A DNA stretch of 64,000 nucleotides. It comes from Cymbidium sinense. Taxonomy: Eukaryota; Streptophyta; Magnoliopsida; Asparagales; Orchidaceae. The stretch covers positions 22,841,808 to 22,905,807 of the forward strand of contig CM038214.1 of the NCBI GenBank assembly GCA_021442155.1, read 5' to 3'. Shown here in pieces: positions 35,990-45,200 of this stretch. A program made the translations under genes and the position numbers. Numbering within the stretch: position 1 is the first letter of the stretch; each line of letters starts with the position of its first letter. The notes below the pieces were generated by a model that saw only the letters and a list, made by a program, of their open reading frames with translations, was not told where the DNA came from and ran no database searches.

Positions 35990-37195
35990 GTTTGGTATGA
36001 TATTAAAACCTAAAAATAAAATAAATAAAGAAACTAAACCTAAATAAAATAAAGAAAATAAAATAAAATAAAAAACCTAAACTAAAACTTAAACCTAAAC
36101 CTGAACCTAATTGTAAAAATAAAATATAATAAAAAATAAAAACTAAACTAAAATAAAATAAATAAAAACCTAAACTAAACAAAAAAATAAAATAAACCTA
36201 AAAATAAAAAAATTTAAATAAAAAAGTAAATGTAAAATAAAACTAAAATAAATGTAAAATAAAATAAAATAAAATAAAATAAAAACTAAATAAAAACCTA
36301 AACCTAAAAAAATAAACTTAAAATAAATTAAAAATAAAACCTGAACCATAAAGTAAAAAAAATAAATGTGAAATAAACAAAATAAAATATACCTAAACCT
36401 AAACTAAATTAAACTAAACTAAAATAAATAAAACCTAAACCTAATCATGAAATAATCTTAACCTAAACCTTAAACTAAATAAAATAAAAATAAACTAAAA
36501 ATAAACCTAAACCTAAACCTAAAAAAATATAATTCAAACCTAAACCTAAACCCTAAAAATAAAAGATAAAACATAAACCTAAACCTAAAAAAAACTAAAA
36601 TAAAAAACCTAAAATAAATAAACTAAACTAAATAAAAAATAAATAAACCTAAATAAAAATAAAAAATAACATAAACTATAAAAAATAAATCTGATGCTTA
36701 TGGAACTATCTTTATAGTAGAGATGGTTCTAGTTATCTAGGGTTTTTGATTTGCACTATGCGTGCTCATTTTTTATTTATGTCATTGCTTGTGTCTTATA
36801 AAACTTGGTATGATACTTGGTTGATGAAATTGAAAAGAAGAAATGTTGAATCATAACACGTTCTCTATTAAAAAAAACAAAAACCCTAAGCCCCGAACTA
36901 AAACTGGAACCGTAGACCTAAAACCTAAAGATTAAACCCTAAACTCTAAACCCTAAAAATCCTAAATCCTAAACCTTAAACCTTAAACCCTAAACCCTAA
37001 AACCCTAAACCCTAAACCGTAAACCCCAAACCCTAAACCCTAAACATTAAACCCTTAACTAACCCTAACTCTAAAACCTTAAAATGCTAAAAACCTAAAC
37101 CTAAACTAAATAAATCCTATAATTAAATAAATAAATAAACATAAACCAAAATAAAATAAAATAAAATAAATAAAAAAACCTAACTAACTAAGTCT
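35990..37195 (+). repeat. Degenerate telomere-like array (CCTAAA/CCCTAAA and TAAAA)
   Basis: From 35,990 to about 36,690 the strand is made of AACCTAAA, ATAAAA and similar words. An unrelated 180-base piece follows (36,690-36,870), and then another array whose core at 36,981-37,052 is nearly perfect CCCTAAA, the C-strand unit of most plant telomeres. The array is flanked on both sides by Ty3/gypsy protease fragments that point toward it. It could be an interstitial telomeric tract added during break repair, or a microsatellite that grew inside a retroelement. Confidence 0.85.
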
Positions 37196-37830
37196 TTTAG
37201 GGAGAGTTGGCATTACCTTCTTTCTCTCTTTATTTTTCCACCATTCTTTTCTCAGATTATTTTGTAGTCTTTGAAGTATGTCGTAATATAAGTCTTAGGT
37301 TCTACCGGCTTGGGATTCTTTAGGATGAAAGACTTTACATCTTCCTATATCTTTGCTTCATGTATAGCAAATGGTTGTATATCACCAATGATTCAAAACT
37401 CTTCTCCATCCTCAAGTCTTTTATGCATTGGTGCATGCATTGACCATCCCAAACTCGAAGCCATGGTCGATTGAGAAGAGTTCTAAATGAAGTATATCGA
37501 TTACATAAAATTTGGCTTCTCTATGGAGGTTCCCAAACATGAGTGGTAGGACAAAGGATCCTATTATCTTCTATCTTTTTCATTGAACCCATGCACCATT
37601 AGCTTATCTTGCCCAAGATGTTGAACGTCAAGGGATAGCCTCCTTATTTCTTTCACAAACTCATGAGATTAATATAAGAGCATGGATCAATCATAATTTA
37701 ATGAATCGTAAAACTGTCATTCTCTACAATAACTTATAAAGGGTGATTATGACATGACATGAGATCTTTTTTATAGAAAGTGATAGCTAAAAGGTCTTGA
37801 GCTTGTATGACTTCTATCATAAATCACTCA
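37196..37830 (-). pseudogene. Ty3/gypsy retropepsin remnant, inverted copy
   Basis: Minus-strand reading gives IMIDPCSYINLMSL near 37,690 (the protease active-site region, with Asp still present), then MVRLLGRPW-like traces near 37,480, HQCIKDLRMEKSFE near 37,410, and after one frame change GDIQPFAIHEAKI near 37,380. The last part is close to GVEFNIKRDIQSFSIHEIEL of the plus-strand copy at 35.8 kb, so both come from the same family. Nothing upstream of the protease remains: the sequence that should be the linker is replaced by the fungal-like cox2. Confidence 0.8.
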
Positions 37831-37849
37831 ACAAAGTATGTAGTGAAAG

Positions 37850-38237
37850 TAGCAAGACACCAATGGTACTGCTCATACAAAGACTCAAATATTCTTAATG
37901 AAGTTGGAGAATCAATGGAATTTGATTTGGTTCTCAAAAGACTAGAACATAGAAAACATTACTATATATTGATAATCGAGTAGTAGTGCCAATCGATACA
38001 CACATCCAATTTCTTATTACAGGTGCTGATGTTATTCATGACTTTCTTGTTCCTTCACTAGGACTCCAAATTGATGTCATGCATGGATGGCTTAACCAAA
38101 TATCAATTCTAATTAAATGAGGAGTGTTCTATGGATAATGTTCAAAAATTTGTGGAGTATACCATGAATTTATGCCAATTGCAGTTGAAATTGTAACTCT
38201 AGAGAAAGGCTTTGCATGGATTGATAGCCAAGCATAG
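37850..38237 (+). pseudogene. cox2: Fungal-type mitochondrial cox2 (cytochrome c oxidase subunit 2), C-terminal part
   Basis: COX2 carries the CuA centre that accepts electrons from cytochrome c. The fragment starts at HQWYWSY (37,855), continues with LNEVGESMEFD, NRVVVPIDTHIQFLITGADV, then IHDF and VPSLGLQID, a decayed PGRLNQ, GVFYG.CS.ICGVYHEFMPI (CuA ligand loop) and VTLEKGFAWIDSQA before a stop at 38,235. ITGADVIHDF, IDTHI and LEK..AWIDSQ are the fungal forms; plant COX2 has [20 protein letters not shown] there. The transmembrane N-terminus is missing, one gap falls before NRVVV, and stops arise from C-to-T changes (CAA to TAA). A related nad1 follows 170 bases downstream. Confidence 0.88.
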
Positions 38238-38404
38238 TTCTTTCCCCTTTCCTTTCTTTTTCTATTGATTTATACCTGTATTTTAATTAGAATTAGAAAA
38301 TCTAAATTGTTTTTTCTTTTCTAAGATTAGACTTAGAAGAATGTGTAATTACATATGCAATTCTACTGATATTTTGAATAGAAAACCAATGCATTCAGTT
38401 CGAT

Positions 38405-38960
38405 AGAATATATTATATATTATAGTAGTTCTTGTACCAATTATACTCAGTGTTTTTTTTATAATAATAATTGAATGAAAGGTAATGGGATCAATGAAAT
38501 GATGAATTGCACCTAATGTAGTTTTTTCTTATGCTCTAATAGAACCATTTGCAGATGCTCTCAAGCTAGTAAAAATTCTTCCATCATAAGATACAAAGAT
38601 TCTATGCTTCCTAACACATATGGTTACTGTAGTTTTTAGTCTACCAGGGTGGGGTGTAATTCTTCTAGGACAAGGTCTAGCACTAAGTGATTTCTCACTA
38701 AGAATTCTATATTCACTAACTATCAAGTATTGGAGTATATGGTATTCTATTTGTCGGAATGTCTAATTCTAAATATGCATTCCTTGGATCACTACGATCT
38801 ACTGGTCAAATGATTAGTTCATAACTAATATATAGTGAAGTAGTTCTAGCAGTAATCCTACTATGTAGTTACTTTCAACATTACTGAAATTATTGAAGGA
38901 CAACAAAGTGTTTGGTATATTATTCAACTACTAATTTTTTCTTCTCTCATTTTATAGTCT
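38405..38960 (+). pseudogene. nad1: Fungal-type mitochondrial nad1 (NADH dehydrogenase subunit 1), N-terminal part
   Basis: NAD1 is a membrane subunit of respiratory complex I at the quinone site. The sequence reads VLVPIILSVFFIIIIE.KVM, then [88 protein letters not shown] and QQSVWYII. Plant NAD1 differs at these points ([38 protein letters not shown]), while the fungal protein has ADALKL, PFGQGLALSDFS and EIIEGQQSVWY. About the first 190 residues of some 330 are covered; the AETNRAPFD region is absent. Several single-base frameshifts and stops show long neutral decay. No spliced-intron scars as in plant nad1 are evident. Confidence 0.88.
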
Positions 38961-40380
38961 TTATCTTTCTTTTATATAGGTAGCTATATAAGCTAGATCA
39001 AAAAGCTAGTATTGTTTCATGGTAGATTCATGTATTGAAATTTTCTACAATTCAAAGAGCGCAACAAAAACTTTATCCACATGGATACAATAATTAGTGC
39101 TGATAAGAAATTTGAGAATTATCAAATTCCATTAAGAAGAATAAGTAGAGTGATACAAAAAGAACTTTGTTCTTTGTTAGTCCTATCTATAAGGGGAGAG
39201 CATATGGAAAAGAAAACTGACTCTTTTGTTTCTATTGGGAACAGGCCATCCACTGGGAGTTTTGAGTTTCATACTGCCAATAAATCCAAGAAATATTAGC
39301 ATAGTGCTGGGTGTATTGATTTTTTTTTGAAAGGGAGTTTGTACAAGTTATTTATTGAAAGAATAGGTTGGATTTCACTGACTTCTTTTTATTTATGTTT
39401 TTTTCTAGTAGTGCTCATATAGGTCAGGTTTTGCTCATACATGACAAATGGCAATAGTGTATGTGAATGGTTTTGAATTAATATTGAATTGAAGTAGATG
39501 GTGATTCTAATAGGATATGGAAAGAAAAAAAAAACTTTTCTATGAATCAAATTCTAGAATGAATGATGAAATCATTAAATTTAGATTCCAATATTTTTCT
39601 GGGTTGTGTGTCAATGAGTTAGTTGATGGAGGTGGTAGGGTTTCAGATTGTAAAATAGAGGTTTGCATGAAAACTCTACATTGATACCACTGTTGGATCA
39701 TGTGATAGTCAGGGTGTATCCCTATTTTCTTTCCTAGAAGTCGAGAACCAAGGTTCAGAAACCAGACAAGAGTAGGAAGTCATTGGGAGCCCTCAGGGAA
39801 AAAGTATCAATCTATTCTCTAGCTCTTCTTTCTTCTTTATAGAAAATAGACAACAATGGAGATTTTGGTCTCAACCTGTCTAGTTAACAGCTACTGATTC
39901 CTCGCATAAAATTGGTATATTAATTGCATTCTAAAGAGAGAATGCCAGAAAGACAAATCACACTTTTCTTTCCCTACCACCACCACTACTCCTATGGAAA
40001 ACAAGGTGCGGAGCATTAAACCTGTAGAACAAGTGAAAGACAATAGTCTTTTTCTTTAGCTAACTACTTCTTTAGAAAAGAATTCCTCAAGACAAATGGT
40101 TAGCTCACCAGTCAAGCAAATTCATCTTCTTTATCTATTAGTAGAAATTCATATCCTTACCAAATCGGTTTGGTAAAGAACTCATTGATCCTTCGATAGC
40201 TAGCACATTACTATCTTTCATTGTTCTTTTTGAGTTGAGGCATGGATCATTTTCTTTCTTGAGGTACTTGTTTGGCAAAGACTCAATTACTTTGATCCTT
40301 GGAAAATAAAGGCAATCCTACTTGTTCATGACTGAGCTTACAATTGATGAGTCACTGAGCTCAACCTTAAAAGGGCTAAG
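38961..40380. other. Unassigned between fungal-like nad1 and plastid rpl2
   Basis: I recognise no gene here. A 72-codon frame at 39,081-39,299 has no motif that I know. The segment could hold more fungal mitochondrial intergenic DNA or plant mitochondrial DNA. The left end of the rpl2 intron similarity may extend somewhat into it. Confidence 0.35.
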
Positions 40381-41090
40381 GAGTGAAGGAAGAGTCTTCC
40401 ATGTGACTCATAATATGTAGAAGTATCGATGTAATTTCATAGAGTCATTTGGTCTAAATGCTACATGAAGAACATAAGCCAGATGATGGAATAGCGACAC
40501 CTAAGATGTAGAAGATCATAACATGAGTGACTCTACAGATTTGGATTTCTCTATATCCACTCATGTGGTACTGAATCATACAATTCATATAAGATCCATC
40601 TATCTATATATCATCATATACATCTAGAAAATTGTATGCTTTGGAGAATCTTGTACAGTTTAGGAAGGGATTTTGATTGAGAAAAAAGTGAACCTATATG
40701 TCCTTAGGCATGGCCATACATAACATAGAAATCACACTTGGAAAGGGTGGATAATTAGCTAAAGCAGCAGGCAATAGAACTGATTGCAAAATAGGTTAAG
40801 TCGGCCACATTTAGATTACCATTTGGGGAGGTCCATCTGATATCCAAAAAATGCTTAGTAATTGTCGAACAAGTGGGTATATTATTGGGGTGAACCAAAA
40901 AAGTTTGGGTAAAATTGGATCTAAGTGTTGGTTAGGTAAGCCTCTTGTAGTCAAAGGAGTAGTTATGAACCCTATAGACCATCTCCATGGGGGTGGTGAG
41001 GGGAAAGCCCCAACTAGTAGATAAAAACCCACGACAAGGTTATCTAATGCTTGGAAGAAGTAGGAAAAGGTGTGAACCTATTTCTATCAT
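40381..41090 (+). pseudogene. rpl2: Plastid rpl2 (ribosomal protein uL2): intron and exon 2
   Basis: Plastid uL2 is part of the peptidyl-transferase region of the 50S ribosome. Bases up to 40,692 match the group II intron (AATTTCATAGAGTCATTTGG, GAAGAACATAAGCCAGATGA and TATCATCATATACATCTAGA are diagnostic phrases). Exon 2 starts about 40,695 with MSLGMAIHNIEITLGKGG (normally DMPLGTAIHN...) and continues LAKAAG, a gapped middle, then [20 protein letters not shown] and [19 protein letters not shown] (normally NPVDHPHGGGEGRAP). The last part (RKKPTTPWGYPALGRR) is decayed by stops. Changes such as R to K, P to L and V to I are C-to-T/G-to-A transitions typical of methylated nuclear copies. Confidence 0.93.
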
Positions 41091-41378
41091 AGATCGTATG
41101 GTCAGTCACTTTAGAATTCACACCTACTCTCACGAAAGTGAGACAAGCGAGTAACGATAAGAAATCTCGTTGTTAGTCATTCTACTAAGTCTTCATGTAA
41201 AAAGAATTATCTTAAGAGTATTTAGACTTCAGAGTCTTTACCTTACAGTTAGAGTATAGGTATATTTCTTTTCACTTTAGAGTATACTAAGACATTGACA
41301 ATTATAGTCAATGTATATGTATATTAGTAAAGAAATGGAAGTTTGACCTATTAATATCTATGGCCTCAGGCCATCAAG
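41091..41378. other. Junction sequence between rpl2 and ndhF fragments
   Basis: The sequence has a CTCTCACGAAAGTGAGA hairpin at about 41,127 but no recognised gene. rpl2 and ndhF lie in different parts of a normal plastome, so the breakpoint that joined two plastid pieces is somewhere here. Confidence 0.4.
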
Positions 41379-42243
41379 AATGAATTTTTTTCTTAGAGTT
41401 CGGACACTTGATTGATCCACTGACTTCTATTATGTCAATAATAATTACAACTATTGGAATCATGGTTTTTTTTTCTAGTGACAATTCTATGTCTCACGAC
41501 CAATTGAGATTTCTTTAATCTTTTCCAATGCTTCAATGTTGGGATTAGTTACTAGTTCCAATTTGATACAACTTTTTTTTGAGAACAAGTGGGAATTTGG
41601 TCATCTTTGGTTCACATGACCCATTGCAGCAGGTGCTTGTCAAAAAGTTTTTGTAACTCAGAGTCTATTTGGTTTTGGTTTCTTATTAAGAACCTTAGGA
41701 TTTGATTAGATAACTGGTAGTTTCAAATTTTGTTCTTGATCCAAGGTCAAATATTTCTTTTAATGTGCCTATTTTTTTCTTTGTTAGTGTAGTTGTTAAA
41801 TCTGCACAATTCCCCCTTCACGTATGGTTACCTGATGCCATGAAAGGCCCCACTCCTCTTTTAGCTCTTATACACGCTACTACTATGGTACCAACAGGAA
41901 TTTGTCTTGTAGCTCGACTTCTTCCTCTTTTCATAGTTATACCTGATATAATGAATCTCACTTGTTTAGTTGGCCTAAGTACAATACTTTTAGGAGCTAC
42001 TTTAGCTCTTACCAAATTTAAAGAAGTTTAGCTTATTCTACAATGTCTCAATTAGGTTAGATTATGTTAGCTCTAGGTCGGTTCTTATCGAGCTACTTTC
42101 TTTCATTTGATCACCCATGCCAATTCTAAAGCTTTCTTATTTTTGGGATCTAGATCCATTCATCATTCAATTGAGCTTATTGTTTGATATTCACCAGAGA
42201 AAACTCAAAGTATTATTCTTATGGGAGGTTTAACAAAATATGT
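41379..42243 (+). pseudogene. ndhF: Plastid ndhF (NDH complex subunit 5) internal fragment
   Basis: NdhF is a proton-pumping membrane subunit of the thylakoid NADH dehydrogenase-like complex. The fragment covers about the second quarter of the protein: [49 protein letters not shown], then an open stretch 41,765-42,031 with [51 protein letters not shown] and [11 protein letters not shown]. It ends with [28 protein letters not shown] and ILMGGLTKYV. Frameshifts, stops and multi-residue deletions (for example in the RDLFQIFNNLIYN region) show decay. Both ends of the gene are missing. Confidence 0.93.
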
Positions 42244-45200
42244 ATACAACATTCTTGCCACAGAGTCAAGAAAGTTAAGTTTTGACTAATCTTCTTAATC
42301 CAATGCAGTTCTTTTAGTAAAGTGCTGATCCAATAGAGAAAGCAGGCAAGGAGGAAAGATATGCCCCTTGTTTGGAACCTAAAAGGAGCATTCTTCATCT
42401 TGTTGAACTCTTTCTTTATACTTGACCTCTTCTGTCTAGCTAAAAAACTCAATGATGGTAAAAAATAGTGTGCCCTTCATCTTAATTGAATCATTTACCT
42501 ATATTTTCAAAGAAAGGAAGACGAGGTGGTCTAACTACTAGACTAGCTAGCCGATTTGGCATTTAGCTTCTTCTTGATGTTTCGTTCTGAAATCGATAGA
42601 CACCATATTTTCCCTCTTGGAAAGATGTGTAGGAAAATTAGATTCTAGCGGGTTGTTCCCTTTCTCAAGAGCTACTCAATGCTTCCCTCCCTCTTTCTCT
42701 TTCCATCTGCTTGGTTGATTGGATTGATTATCCATGGGCTTTTTCTTGATTTGAAGGTTTAGATAAGTTGGTGACATATTGAATCAACTTTTGATTCCAT
42801 ATGGAACCTAAAACCAATGAAGCATGATTCAACCATAGAAAGTCAAAAAAAATGAAAAATTGTACATATATGAGTTATCACTAGCAGAGAAAGACTGTAT
42901 AGAAGCAGAAAAAGCTCAATTAGACCATTAAGGCAGTTGAACCAAGACGGGAAAAGAGAGCTAGTGTTTTAGTGGAATAAACCTGAAGCGGTGAGCCTGG
43001 GTCCATTTGTTCTCATTTATTGTTGGATTGAAAGTAGGTTAGAAGGTTTTGTTAGTTCATCTTTGCATTTAGATCTGATCCAGTAGCCTAGAATACCCGT
43101 AATTGACCTGGAGGGCCTAGAAATGCAAATGATTCAAGAAGTCTGCTCGATCTGCACCTAGATCATATATGGAGATTGAATCCCTTTTCTTCTTTTAGAA
43201 TCAAACTGATGCCTTTTCTTTTTGAAAAAGAAATGCATTTCTCCTTTTTTTGTTCTTTGAGACTGTACGGTATGTAGCATGGAGTAGGAGAGTGGGAAAG
43301 GAAAATGACATAGTTGCCCTGACATTCTTTTCCAATTACCTTCAAGTCATGGTGATCCACTATGACCATCATCATTGCTAGTACGGGAAACATTGCGTTG
43401 CATGCATTTGGAAGAGGAAGAAGATTGACATGCTATATCTATATATCTTCTTCGATTCTTCTACTTTGATAATACTTTAGTTCTTGCTTAAGGAGCTCTA
43501 ACTTAAGCAATACATAGACCTCTAAAGAATAAGTCCCAGTGCATGAACACGAGGCACCATCCTCACCAGATCGTCATACTGAAACCCAAATTTGAATATT
43601 CACGATCCTTGCAGTTGAATTCATCCCCATACCTGAATCGTGCCATGGTGGTTCTCTTCTACATAGGCTCCTCCACTTCTGGAATTTAGAAATGAAACCT
43701 TTCCAAACTTAATCAGAAGAACTGATCTCTTTCTATAAGAAAAAAAGATTAGAGTTTTTAGAACGAGAATCATCTATTTTCTCATTTCTTGATCTTGGTA
43801 AGAAGACACTCAGATGCACCCACTACACACCACACTCAGATGACTAGTGTGGTTCTTCCCCCAACCATGTATCTAGGGTTGACCACATCATCACCATTTT
43901 CTCAAAGTGTGGCCATGGTCTCAATATTTGCACTGTGAAGTATGTCTAAGCTTGACAATAAGTGGAGATTTTGAGTCCCTCAAAATGAAACCCCCTTCTA
44001 GAGTAAAAAGAATTTGTGGCCCACTCACCCCAGCATGAGTGGCTAAGGGGAGAAGTGATGGTGGTTTCATGAATTCTTTTTCATAGTTAGTGGAAATTTT
44101 TTCTTTTTTTGCAGCGAAGGTTAAGATACCCAGGGAGCGGTATATTTTTTGTTTTCTTCATAAGGTTTCATTCGTTCTTCCTGCGCTCATTTCAAACTTC
44201 TTTGTATCGCCCAACAAGGCATGATGAAAAAAATGGATCCAATACCAAGACACCAGAGAGAGAACGCTAGGCTTCCTTATCTTAGATATGCTCTTTCTCT
44301 CAGAAGCAAAGCACCAAAAGCTAGAAGAAAGAGAGAGGGCTGGACGATGATGCAGATAAAGAGAGAGAAAAAGCAACATAAGCAAAGTTTTGAGTCTAAT
44401 AGTCAATTTTGAGGGATCAATTTTGAAGTAAGTGAAAGAACTATTTGCATAGATATATAGAAAGCATTTTCTCTTCAAAGTCAAAGGGAGGGTGATCTTC
44501 AAGTTTTGAGATTGATTTTGATGTCGAACAAGTTACCTACTTAAATAATATACCAAGCTATCCTTAGCTTCTTGACATGCAATATGCACTTTTTGCACTA
44601 TAGATCGAGGAGGATTCGGACATCAATATCCCCATAGAAGTGTAATTTTTTCCCATCGTAAGATGCAATACAAGACTTTCTCTATGAAATTAGTTTCATA
44701 CCCAATGAAAGAAGTTCTCAATAGAAGTTCAAGGTGCTATTCTTAGGCAAAGAGGTCAGATAGCAATAATCACATGGAAAAAGAAAGATTCCACTTGCGA
44801 AGGAAGGTCTCTCTATGCTATGGCTCTCCCATGGGGGATCTTGATGATGCTTTATCCTTTTAGTTTGATTCCCAATTCATTGGAAATGCCTACTCAAATT
44901 ATGTGTAGTTGGTACACTTAGTTCTGTATCTATTGAGTCACAGAAGGATAATAGCAACAAGGTAAAGTCAAGTGTTCAACTTAGGTGCTAAATAGTAGTA
45001 TGGAGAAATTCAACTTACCAGCATGAATTGATTAGTCATCTGTCCAACCTATCTCGGATACAAGTTTGTTCCTCTTGGTTATTACTCCAAACCAAAGAAA
45101 CTTGCATCTATAAGGTTAGCTAAAGATATGGCTTCATGGAAATCATCTATGGAATGTACCGGAGAAGGGTTTCTTCCAGCTTCTCATTTGCATAAAGGCA

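Noticed and set aside
35990..37195. CRISPR-like or satellite array
   Set aside because: There are no constant repeats with unique spacers; the units are simple telomere-like and TAAAA words.
37850..38960. cox2 and nad1 as ordinary plant mitochondrial insertions
   Set aside because: The preserved residues disagree with plant COX2/NAD1 at many positions where plants are nearly invariant and agree with the fungal forms instead.
44158..44502. 114-codon minus-strand frame (longest in the 42-52 kb region)
   Set aside because: Low-complexity Leu/Ser-rich translation, an overlapping frame on the other strand, and no motif.
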